Assembly: GCA_041586615.1 (NCBI GenBank)
Contig: JBFGZS010000001.1
Span: forward strand, 62,001-126,000
Source: Motiliproteus sp041586615
Lineage (GTDB): Bacteria; Pseudomonadota; Gammaproteobacteria; Pseudomonadales; Balneatricaceae
Direction of reading: 5' to 3'
DNA length: 64,000 nt
The position numbers and the translations under genes were made by a program. Positions 18,604 through 25,757 of this stretch are shown here, piece after piece. The notes under the pieces are model-generated. The model saw nothing but the letters and a program-made list of their open reading frames with translations. It had not been told where the DNA came from and did not search any database. Position 1 is the stretch's first letter; the number at the start of each line of letters is the position of its first letter.

Positions 18604-18885
18604 ATGCGTTACCGCAACATATCCCTCTGCGTGGTCTTGGGCGGCTTGGCGCTGCTGCCCCCCGAGCTGATGGCCGCCAAGGCGGAAAAACCCACGCAAG
18701 GCATTACCATTATCGGCGACCAGGAGCTACCGCAGGTTCTCTACATCGTGCCCTGGAAGTCCCCCCAGCCCGTCAAACCCGCCTACCCGGATCTGGAAGA
18801 TCCGACCCTTAGCCCGTTAACACCCTGTGATCTGCTGCCCGCCGAGCGCCGTGCGGTCACCGACAACTGGTCATGCAATCCCTAA
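18604..18885 (+). CDS. Small secreted protein of the TPR-ExbBD cluster, function unknown
   Basis: 93 residues. A signal peptide (hydrophobic SLCVVLGGLALLPP, cleavage probably after MAAKA) leaves a mature protein of about 67 residues that is proline-rich (WKSPQPVKPAYPDLEDP) with two cysteines at 75 and 91 that could form a disulfide in the periplasm. I do not recognise the family. Its start lies one base after the TPR lipoprotein gene, so it is co-translated with it and probably acts with the complex. Confidence 0.7.
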   Translation: MRYRNISLCVVLGGLALLPPELMAAKAEKPTQGITIIGDQELPQVLYIVPWKSPQPVKPAYPDLEDPTLSPLTPCDLLPAERRAVTDNWSCNP

Positions 18886-18930
18886 GCCTGCACAGCACGC
18901 AGTAAACGCCGCTGGGGTCAACACGCGACG

Positions 18931-18978
18931 CCGTGCTAAGGCACGGCCCTTTATTCGACCCGGTGCTTTGCATATAAT
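18931..18978 (+). promoter_or_regulatory. Hairpin and -10 element ahead of the exbB-type gene
   Basis: In the 333-bp gap between the small secreted protein and the exbB-like gene, a 6-bp GC hairpin (CCGTGC 18931-18936, loop TAAG, GCACGG 18941-18946) is followed by CCCTTTATT, a weak terminator-like arrangement. A perfect TATAAT lies at 18973-18978, about 240 bp before the gene, with no convincing -35. This suggests that the ExbB/ExbD/ExbD/TonB-like genes have their own promoter and a long leader. Nothing else is visible in the gap. Confidence 0.4.
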
Positions 18979-19218
18979 CACCTACTGTTTGTTAGGATAG
19001 GCACCGGTCCACTCACCCGCGGACGCTGTCGTTGCTATGCCGTTATCTCAACGCCAGCACGCCAGTGTTACCCACCGCGACCGTGACCAACCGGCTCTCA
19101 GGGATTAGGGGCAATACGCTGAGCGTACTGATACCTCCCCTGCGCCCATTTAACCGAATTCAACAACGCCGGTGTTATCCGACAGAGGCGGCACGTGGTC
19201 TGGGGTCAGTCAAGCATT

Positions 19219-19914
19219 ATGGAAATGTTCAATACAGTCGTCCGATTTATTCAGGATGGAGGGGCATTTATGTACCCCATCATGGTCACGCTGGCTCTGG
19301 GCATCGCGATCGCCGTTGAGCGCTTTATCTACCTGGGGCTGGTCCGTTCTCGTAACCGCACCGCCTGGAACCATATCCAGCCGCTAATGCTACAGGGCAA
19401 GATCAAAAGCACCGTCGAATATGTACGCCATTCCAATGCCCATCTCTCAAAAATGCTTGTCTATGCACTGACGCACCTTATGGCGGGTCGTCGCGCCGAT
19501 GATGTGGAACGGATGCTGGAGGAAGGACTGATGGAGATCATTCCGCGTCTCGAAAAACGCACCCATTACCTGGCCACTTTCGCCAATATCGCCACCCTAC
19601 TGGGCCTGCTGGGGACCATCCTTGGTCTGATCGCCGCATTTTCGGCGGTAGCCAACGCCGACCCCGCCGAAAAAGCCAACCTGCTCTCGAGCAGTATCTC
19701 GGTTGCGATGAACACCACGGCCTTCGGATTGGTCGCCGCCATTCCGCTGTTGCTGCTGCATGCCATGATCACAACCAAGACCGCAGAGATTGTCGATAGT
19801 ATGGATATGGCCACGGTGAAGCTGACCAACCTTATCCAGATCAACAAAAACCCCGACAATAAGCTGGCCAACGAAGACGATACAACACCGGCACCGGTGA
19901 CGCTCAATTCATGA
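19219..19914 (+). CDS. MotA/TolQ/ExbB proton-channel family protein
   Basis: About 231 residues with three membrane segments, starting MEMFNTVVRFIQDGG. TM1 is around MYPIMVTLALGIAIAVERFIYL. After a cytoplasmic loop come the paired channel helices, ANIATLLGLLGTILGLIAAF and MNTTAFGLVAAIPLLLLHAM, with the Thr-Ala-x-Gly-Leu-x-x-Ala-Ile-Pro signature. In the family a pentamer surrounds an ExbD/TolR dimer and uses the proton motive force to drive periplasmic work. A GTG 24 bp upstream is an alternative start; I chose the ATG because the family usually begins close to TM1. Its stop overlaps the next gene by 4 bp. The periplasmic partners here are TPR proteins and not TonB receptors or Tol-Pal, which sets it apart from classical ExbB and TolQ. 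Confidence 0.9.
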   Translation: MEMFNTVVRFIQDGGAFMYPIMVTLALGIAIAVERFIYLGLVRSRNRTAWNHIQPLMLQGKIKSTVEYVRHSNAHLSKMLVYALTHLMAGRRADDVERMLEEGLMEIIPRLEKRTHYLATFANIATLLGLLGTILGLIAAFSAVANADPAEKANLLSSSISVAMNTTAFGLVAAIPLLLLHAMITTKTAEIVDSMDMATVKLTNLIQINKNPDNKLANEDDTTPAPVTLNS

Positions 19915-20453
19915 GCCGCCGAGCCAGACGCCAGCGTCGCCATCAGGAACCACCCGAGATCAATATCACCGCCTTTCTCAATCTTATGGTGGTCTTGATC
20001 CCGTTCCTGCTGCTCACGGCAGCGTTCAACCAGCTGACGATCCTCGATCTTTATCTACCCACCCAGGGCGCGCCGCAGCAGGAGGAAGATAAACAGCAAC
20101 AAAAGCGTCCCGAGCTCGAAGTTATCCTGCGCCACGACACGCTCACTATTAATGATAATAACAGCGGCCCCTTCGCTGTTTTGCCGCTGACCGAACAGGG
20201 TAACTACGACCTGCCCGCGATGCAGGCAACGCTTAAAGAGATCAAAGCCAACCATACCGATATGACGCAGATCTCGTTGCTGTCCGAGCCCGATATTATC
20301 TACGACCGCATCGTCCAGGTCATGGATGCCGTCCGTACGGCCAAAACGGAACAGGCGGGCCGCAGTTACCGGATCGAGCTGTTTCCGGACATTGCTCTGG
20401 GCGGAGCCCCCGCCTTAGCCGGGTCGACCAAACCACCGGCAGCGAAGAAGTGA
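19911..20453 (+). CDS. ExbD/TolR family protein with Asn in place of the proton-carrying Asp
   Basis: 180 residues: a basic cytoplasmic start, one membrane helix (about residues 20-40) and a periplasmic domain. The helix reads EINITAFLNLMVVLIPFLLL. In ExbD, TolR and MotB the position held here by Asn24 is an Asp (INVTPFIDVM in E. coli ExbD) that carries protons. The sequence gap is exact, so the change is not an alignment slip. The periplasmic part begins with LDLYLPTQG and ends in an Ala/Pro tail. It overlaps the exbB-like gene by 4 bp and precedes a second exbD gene that keeps the Asp. The pair probably forms a heterodimer in the channel. Confidence 0.88.
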   Translation: MSRRARRQRRHQEPPEINITAFLNLMVVLIPFLLLTAAFNQLTILDLYLPTQGAPQQEEDKQQQKRPELEVILRHDTLTINDNNSGPFAVLPLTEQGNYDLPAMQATLKEIKANHTDMTQISLLSEPDIIYDRIVQVMDAVRTAKTEQAGRSYRIELFPDIALGGAPALAGSTKPPAAKK

Positions 20454-20463
20454 CCCACTAATC

Positions 20464-20970
20464 ATGGCCAGACCACATCACCGTAGCAAGCGCCTGATGC
20501 GCCAGCAGAAAAAAGGTATGCCGACACTCAACCTGGTGTCGCTGATGGATATCTTTACCATCCTGGTGTTCTTTCTGCTGGTTAACTCCTCCAACGTTCA
20601 ACAACCGAGCGGCGATGGACTGCGCCTACCCGAAGCCAAAGTCGAGACCCCTATCACCGAAAGCCTGCTGATTCAGGTCAATGCCGAAAGTATCATCGTC
20701 CAGGGGCGCAAAGTCGCCGATGTCACTGCGCAGCTGCTGGCGAGTGAAGACCCGACCATCGCACCGCTGGTCGAAGAGCTGACCTACCTGGCTGGCCGTG
20801 AACGCCTGGGAAATAAACATGATCCGGCATCAGAGGAGCGATCCGCCACGCTGATGGCTGACCGCGATATTCCCTTCAAGCTATTGAAAAAGATCATGGC
20901 TAGCGCCAGCCAGGCCAACTACGGACAGTTGTCCCTTGCCGTTATCGGTAAGGCGCAGGACAAGGACTGA
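20464..20970 (+). CDS. ExbD/TolR family protein (Asp-containing partner)
   Basis: 168 residues: basic cytoplasmic N-terminus (RPHHRSKRLMRQQKK), one membrane helix (about residues 22-42) and a periplasmic domain. The helix TLNLVSLMDIFTILVFFLLV keeps the protonatable Asp29 expected of the family. The periplasmic region has LIQVNAESIIVQGRKVADV, similar to the TolR/ExbD beta-strand fold, and AGRERLGNKHD in an extended loop. It begins 10 bp after the first exbD gene and overlaps the next gene by one base. Likely the proton-conducting half of an ExbD heterodimer. Confidence 0.9.
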   Translation: MARPHHRSKRLMRQQKKGMPTLNLVSLMDIFTILVFFLLVNSSNVQQPSGDGLRLPEAKVETPITESLLIQVNAESIIVQGRKVADVTAQLLASEDPTIAPLVEELTYLAGRERLGNKHDPASEERSATLMADRDIPFKLLKKIMASASQANYGQLSLAVIGKAQDKD

Positions 20971-21983
20971 TGGATACGCAGGCGCCTTCAACCACTGTTT
21001 CGATGCTGCCCTGGGTGGAGTCCTGGGAAGATAAACGGCGCCTGTTGTTATCCATCAGTGCCAGCCTGATTCTGTTTGCCAGCCTGTTTCTATCCCTGAA
21101 CTTCCTCGTTGACTACCCGGAAGTCCAACGCGAACAGCTGGAAAAAATCCCGACTCGCGTGGCCAAAATGATATTGGAAAAGAAAAAACATCCGTCACCA
21201 CCGCCCACCGTGCCAGCGAAAAAACCCGAGCCTGAACCCGAAAAGCCCAAGGCGGAAGAAAAAAAGCCGGTGCCTAAACCCAAGCCCGAGCCAAAGAAGG
21301 TCGAGCCGCCCAAGCCGAAACCGGTCTCCAAGGTCGCGCCACCACCGAAGCCCAAAAAACCCACGCCGAGCGACGAACAGATCAAGAAGGCCAGAGAAGC
21401 CGCGGCCAACACGGGCGTACTGGCCATGGCCGATCAACTGGCGGCACTGCGTAATATGCCGTCAATCAGCAACCTGGCCAACAAGAAGCTGCAACAAGCG
21501 GCGCCCGGCAGCAGCCAGCGTAATGATCGTGATCTGATTACCCGTAAAGCGCTTTCGGGCAGCGGTGGCATCCAGACCTCCCGGGTGTCCAAACCCGAAC
21601 GTCAACAGCTGGCGCAGCGCAAGACCACGACGGTCACCGGACCCGCCGAACTGGCACAGCTCACCCCGCAAGAGATCAAAGAGCTGGCGCGTATGCGTAC
21701 CAGCGAAGAGATCAACCTGGGGTTCGACAAGCATAAAAGCGCGTTTTATGCCTTGTACAAGCGGGCATTACGTAAAAATCTCGGCCTGCAGGGACGGATC
21801 GTCTTTAACCTGCGCATTGCGCCGAACGGCAAGGTAACCCGGTGCAACATCGACACTAGCGAACTGAAAAACAGCCCGCTGGAACGCAAACTGGTCGCAC
21901 GTATTCTTTTAATCGATTTTGGCGCCAAAGATGTTGAAGCCTGGGAGGGTCAATATCACTTTGACTTCGCGCCGGCCGGCTAG
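20970..21983 (+). CDS. TonB/AgmX-like energy transducer
   Basis: 337 residues: cytoplasmic N-terminus, one membrane helix (about 25-47, LLLSISASLILFASLFLSL), a Lys/Pro/Glu-rich periplasm-spanning rod (about 71-133) and a C-terminal domain (about 250-337). The last begins FYALYKRALRKNLGLQGRIVF and continues RIAPNGKVTRCNID and SPLERKLVARI, the pattern of the TonB-C/AgmX-PglI C-terminal family. It differs from classical TonB by lacking YP-type motifs and by its companion genes. Expected role: transmit force from the ExbB/ExbD motor across the periplasm. The layout recalls the AglRQS-Glt machinery of Myxococcus; I infer a related architecture, not the same function. Starts at the last base of the second exbD gene. 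Confidence 0.85.
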   Translation: MDTQAPSTTVSMLPWVESWEDKRRLLLSISASLILFASLFLSLNFLVDYPEVQREQLEKIPTRVAKMILEKKKHPSPPPTVPAKKPEPEPEKPKAEEKKPVPKPKPEPKKVEPPKPKPVSKVAPPPKPKKPTPSDEQIKKAREAAANTGVLAMADQLAALRNMPSISNLANKKLQQAAPGSSQRNDRDLITRKALSGSGGIQTSRVSKPERQQLAQRKTTTVTGPAELAQLTPQEIKELARMRTSEEINLGFDKHKSAFYALYKRALRKNLGLQGRIVFNLRIAPNGKVTRCNIDTSELKNSPLERKLVARILLIDFGAKDVEAWEGQYHFDFAPAG

Positions 21984-22192
21984 CCCCAAGCATCGGGCGC
22001 CGTCCCGCCAATAAGTGCCCCCTGTGTGCGACGTCCGACATCCCATCCTCTGCGCGGCTATTGGGTCCAAAACGAATTTTTTTCTCTTTGTTGCAACACG
22101 CCGTCCATCCGTAACCTACACTTTTCCTTACTGTCGCCGCCACAGTTGTTCGTCTGATGACAGACTGACACTCGCGGTTGGAGGAGAAGACC

Positions 22193-22660
22193 TTGACTCC
22201 ATTACAACAACAACTTGCGCTAGGCGGGCCATTAGTCCTCTACTTTCTTGTTGTGCTGGTCACGGTGTTGCTGGTCATTAGCCTCTCGCACTTCCTGGGT
22301 GAGCGCCATAATGAAAACGCCACCCATGAACCCTACGAATCCGGCATCGTCCATATCGGTGATACCCACGTTCGCTTCTCCGCGCCCTATTTTTTGATCG
22401 CTATTATGTTCGTTATTTTCGATCTGGAAGCGGCGTTTATCTACGTCTGGGCCGTTTCACTCAAAGAAGCGGGCTGGGCCGGCTATATCGAAATTCTGAT
22501 TTTCATCACCATTCTCGCGGCCGCCTTACTTTATCTCTGGAAAATCGGCGCGCTGGAATGGGGCCCCAAAGGGCGCTCCCAACACCGCGAGCCGCCGCGG
22601 CAGGGCGACAGTGCCGTGTTAAAAGGGGCCTCGGCACCTGTTAACCCTCCGCAACCCTAA
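22193..22660 (+). CDS. nuoA: NADH-quinone oxidoreductase subunit A
   Basis: 155 residues with three membrane helices. The family signature ATHEPYESGI follows the first helix, and FSAPYFLIAIMFVIFDLEAAFIYVWA is the conserved second helix region with the acidic FDLE. Start chosen as TTG at 22193: a strong GGAGGAG site (22180-22186) lies 6 bases upstream, while a TTG at 22178 would lie inside that site. First of 13 nuo genes for complex I, which oxidises NADH, reduces quinone and pumps protons. The 209-bp gap before it probably holds the operon promoter. Confidence 0.94.
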   Translation: MTPLQQQLALGGPLVLYFLVVLVTVLLVISLSHFLGERHNENATHEPYESGIVHIGDTHVRFSAPYFLIAIMFVIFDLEAAFIYVWAVSLKEAGWAGYIEILIFITILAAALLYLWKIGALEWGPKGRSQHREPPRQGDSAVLKGASAPVNPPQP

Positions 22661-22672
22661 GGACCCAAGGCT

Positions 22673-23308
22673 ATGGGATGGCAACTGAAATCAACCGACA
22701 ATCGCCTGATCAGCTCCAGCGCGGGGATGCAGGAAGATCAACTGCAGCGCAATGTAGCGTTTTCACGCCTCCAAGACATGGTTGCCTGGGGCCGCGCCAA
22801 TTCGGTTTGGCCGTTTAACTTCGGGCTCTCCTGTTGTTACGTCGAAATGGCTACCGCGTTTACCAGTCGGCACGATATCGCCCGCTTCGGTTCCGAAGTT
22901 ATCCGTGGAACCCCGCGCGAAGCTGACCTGATCGTCATATCCGGTACGGTATTTCGTAAGATGGCCCCCGTTATCCAGCGTCTGTATGAACAATTAATGG
23001 CGCCGCGCTGGGTCATCGCCATGGGCTCATGCGCGAGCTCGGGCGGCATGTACGATATCTATAGCGTGGTACAGGGTGTGGATAAGTTTTTACCCGTTGA
23101 TATCTACGTTCCGGGCTGCCCGCCTCGACCCGAAGTGCTGCTGCAGGGCCTTATTTTGCTACAGGAATCAATCGCCCAAGAGCGGCGGCCATTGAGCTGG
23201 GTCGCCGGCCCTCAGGGAATCGTAAAAATGGCAAAGACGTCCCAGCGAGACCGTCACCAGGCCGAACGCCGTGCGTCGAAGACCCTGCGCTCGCCGGATG
23301 CTGTCTAG
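22673..23308 (+). CDS. nuoB: NADH-quinone oxidoreductase subunit B
   Basis: 211 residues. Carries the N2 Fe4S4 ligands: NFGLSCCYVEM (tandem Cys), GSCASSGG and VPGCPPRPE. This cluster donates electrons to quinone at the junction with the membrane arm. The N-terminus (GWQLKSTDNRLISSSA) and long basic C-terminal tail are typical of E. coli-type NuoB. It lies 12 bp after nuoA and is followed by a 168-bp gap holding strong hairpins, the only large gap in the first half of the operon. Confidence 0.95.
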   Translation: MGWQLKSTDNRLISSSAGMQEDQLQRNVAFSRLQDMVAWGRANSVWPFNFGLSCCYVEMATAFTSRHDIARFGSEVIRGTPREADLIVISGTVFRKMAPVIQRLYEQLMAPRWVIAMGSCASSGGMYDIYSVVQGVDKFLPVDIYVPGCPPRPEVLLQGLILLQESIAQERRPLSWVAGPQGIVKMAKTSQRDRHQAERRASKTLRSPDAV

Positions 23309-23395
23309 CACGCGCGTTTAAAAACCGTTGCGATAAGCGCCATGCGTTATCCGGCCCTATCGGCAAATTTAAAACGGTCAGCCTGACCATTTAAA

Positions 23396-23455
23396 CCAAA
23401 GAAAAAACCACTTTTTTCTTTGGCCTGCTTTGGAAAAGGCAGGACGCTTTTCCAA
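23396..23455. repeat. Double hairpin in the nuoB-nuoC intergenic region
   Basis: Two adjacent perfect inverted repeats. The first has 12-bp arms, CCAAAGAAAAAA (23396-23407) and TTTTTTCTTTGG (23412-23423), with loop CCAC. The second has 9-bp arms, TTGGAAAAG (23430-23438) and CTTTTCCAA (23447-23455). A third pairing, CCTGC (23424-23428) with GCAGG (23439-23443), would compete with the second. They end 21 bp before the nuoC start, so they could tune translation, stabilise the upstream mRNA, or be a copy of a dispersed palindromic repeat. No second copy is in the window. Confidence 0.7.
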
Positions 23456-23476
23456 CCACCAGCTCGGAGTTCAGTC

Positions 23477-25234
23477 ATGGAAGCCGTTCGATCAGCGCAG
23501 TCCCTGGAACAGGAGATCTCGGCGGCGTTCTCCGGGCCGCTCTTGGCCAACCAGCCCTGCACGGATGGGATCCTGACGCTGTGGATCGACCGTGACCAGG
23601 TGCTGGGCCTGCTGCGCTGTCTCAAACTGGACATTAGCGGCCCCTTTCTCTGCCTGTATGACCTCACCGCCATCGATGAACGCCAGCGCAGTCAGCGCGA
23701 TAACCAGCCCCCGGCCGACTTCAGCCTGGTGTATCACCTGCTCTCCTACGACCGGAATCAAGATCTCAGAATTAAAGTCCCGTTACGTTCCGACAGCCTG
23801 ACGCTGCCCTCCATCACGGCGCTGTGGCCCGCCGCCAACTGGTACGAATGCGAAGTCTGGGATATGTTCGGTATCGCGTTCAGCGGCCATCCCCGCTTGC
23901 ATCGTCTGCTTACCCCGCCGACCTGGACGGGTCACCCGCTGCGTAAGGAACACCCGGCCCGTGCGACCGAGATGCCGCCCTTCACCCTCCCCGATGATCA
24001 GCAGGAACGCGAACAGGAAGCGATGCGTTTCCAACCCGAACAGTGGGGGATGAAGCGCCACAGCGAACACAGCGACTTTATGTTCCTCAACCTGGGACCC
24101 AATCACCCTAGCGTTCACGGGGTTTTCCGTATCATCCTGCAGCTCGACGGCGAAGAGATCATCGATGCCGTGCCGGAGATCGGTTTTCATCATCGCGGGG
24201 CCGAAAAAATGGGGGAACGACAGACCTGGCACAGTTATATCCCCTACACCGACCGGATCGATTATCTGGGCGGTGTCATGAACAACCTGCCTTACGTCCT
24301 GGCGGTCGAAAAACTGGCGGGGATTCGCGTTCCAGACCGGGTCAAAACCATCCGGGTTATGCTGGCCGAGATGTTCCGGATCGCCAGTCACCTGGTGTTT
24401 TACGGCACGTTCTCCCAAGATGTCGGGCAACTGTCGCCCATCTTTTATATGTTTATCGACCGCGAAAAGCTGTTCGCTATCATTGAGGCGATCACCGGTG
24501 CCCGCATGCACCCCAGCTGGTTCCGGATCGGCGGCGTTGCCCAGGATCTCCCTGCGGGCTGGGATCGCATGGTACGGGAATTTATCGATTACCTGCCCGC
24601 TCGCCTCGACCACTATGAAACAATGGTCATGGACAACAGCCTGCTGAAACGCCGTACCGTGGGCGTCGGCGACTACAGCACCGCCGAGGCGATCGAGTGG
24701 GGCGTTACCGGGCCCGGTCTGCGCGCTACCGGCCTGAACTGGGACTGGCGCAAACACCGGCCCTACTCGGGTTACGAGCACTTCGATTTTGACGTCTGCA
24801 CCGCCAGCAACGGCGACAGCTATGACCGCTGCCGGGTCAGGGTCGACGAGATCCGCCAGAGCCTACGCATAATTCGCCAGTGCCTGAATCATATGCCCGC
24901 CGGCCCCTACAAGGCCGAGCATGTCCTGACCACCCCGCCGCCCAAAGCGCGGGCCATGGAGGATATCGACACCCTGATCGATCACTTTCTCGGCGTCAGC
25001 TGGGGGCCGGTCATGCCGGCCGGCGAAGTGAGCGTCGGCGTCGAAGCGACCAAAGGCAACAACAGCTACTACCTGATCAGCGACGGCAGCACCACATCCT
25101 ACCGGACGCGAATCCGTACCCCTTCATTTCCCCATCTGCAGATGATTCCACTGATCAGCCGCGGCCTGATGGTATCCGACCTGATTGCCATCATTGCCAG
25201 CATCGATTTTGTGATGGCCGATGTGGACCGTTGA
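23477..25234 (+). CDS. nuoC: NADH-quinone oxidoreductase fused subunit C/D
   Basis: 585 residues. Residues about 1-180 are the NuoC part (WYECEVWDMFGIAFSGHP, then RLLTPPTWTGHPLRKEHP) and the rest is NuoD (LGPNHPSVHG, VPEIGFHHRGAEKMGE), the 49-kDa subunit that forms the quinone pocket with NuoB. The NuoCD fusion is typical of E. coli-like complex I operons in gammaproteobacteria, and length matches (about 600). The frame opens at a TTG at 23420 inside the hairpin; I chose the ATG at 23477, with GGAG 7 bases upstream. Confidence 0.95.
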   Translation: MEAVRSAQSLEQEISAAFSGPLLANQPCTDGILTLWIDRDQVLGLLRCLKLDISGPFLCLYDLTAIDERQRSQRDNQPPADFSLVYHLLSYDRNQDLRIKVPLRSDSLTLPSITALWPAANWYECEVWDMFGIAFSGHPRLHRLLTPPTWTGHPLRKEHPARATEMPPFTLPDDQQEREQEAMRFQPEQWGMKRHSEHSDFMFLNLGPNHPSVHGVFRIILQLDGEEIIDAVPEIGFHHRGAEKMGERQTWHSYIPYTDRIDYLGGVMNNLPYVLAVEKLAGIRVPDRVKTIRVMLAEMFRIASHLVFYGTFSQDVGQLSPIFYMFIDREKLFAIIEAITGARMHPSWFRIGGVAQDLPAGWDRMVREFIDYLPARLDHYETMVMDNSLLKRRTVGVGDYSTAEAIEWGVTGPGLRATGLNWDWRKHRPYSGYEHFDFDVCTASNGDSYDRCRVRVDEIRQSLRIIRQCLNHMPAGPYKAEHVLTTPPPKARAMEDIDTLIDHFLGVSWGPVMPAGEVSVGVEATKGNNSYYLISDGSTTSYRTRIRTPSFPHLQMIPLISRGLMVSDLIAIIASIDFVMADVDR

Positions 25235-25256
25235 GATCGACCGTTAAGGAGCAGCC

Positions 25257-25757
25257 ATGAGCCTGCACGCCGAATTGAGTACCATTGAACAACAGGAGAT
25301 CGATGCCGAATGTGCCCACTACCCCGAACGGCGGGCGGCGGCTATCGAGGGGCTGAAGATCGTCCAGAAGCACCGTGGCTGGGTGTCCGACGGCAGCATT
25401 CAGGCGCTGGCTCGCTTTCTGGCGATGCCTGCCGGTGAGCTGGAAGGGGTCGCCACTTTTTATAACCTGATCTTCCGGCAACCGGTCGGCAAACACGTCA
25501 TTCTGGTCTGCAACAGTGTCTGTTGCTGGATGAAAGGTGCCGATAGTATCCGCGCGGCGCTGACGGAAAAGCTCGCTATCCAGCCCGGACAAACCACGCC
25601 GGACGGTCTGGTCACGCTGCTGCCGATCGTCTGTCTGGGCGACTGTGACCATGCCCCCACCCTGATGATCGATGACCAGCAATACGGCAACGTGACCCCG
25701 GAGCGCATCGCGGCATTGTTGGACAGCCTGGGCGCGGGAGGTCATACCCATGGCTAA
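25257..25757 (+). CDS. nuoE: NADH-quinone oxidoreductase subunit E
   Basis: 166 residues, a thioredoxin-fold [2Fe-2S] protein. It has the family helix GVATFYNLIF and cysteines in CNSVCCWMKG and CLGDCDHAP, which supply the N1a ligands. It forms the NADH-oxidising head with NuoF and NuoG. AAGGAG precedes the ATG, and the gene overlaps nuoF by 8 bp. Confidence 0.94.
   Translation: MSLHAELSTIEQQEIDAECAHYPERRAAAIEGLKIVQKHRGWVSDGSIQALARFLAMPAGELEGVATFYNLIFRQPVGKHVILVCNSVCCWMKGADSIRAALTEKLAIQPGQTTPDGLVTLLPIVCLGDCDHAPTLMIDDQQYGNVTPERIAALLDSLGAGGHTHG

Noticed and set aside
19219..21983. Classical TonB-ExbB-ExbD or Tol-Pal system
   Set aside because: No TonB receptor, TolA, TolB, Pal or CpoB gene; there are two ExbD-type genes, and the transducer has an AgmX-like C-terminal domain with TPR partners.
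23783..24781. Long open frame (332 codons) on the minus strand inside nuoCD
   Set aside because: It is antisense to a fully conserved gene, has no family motif, and is expected from third-position GC bias.
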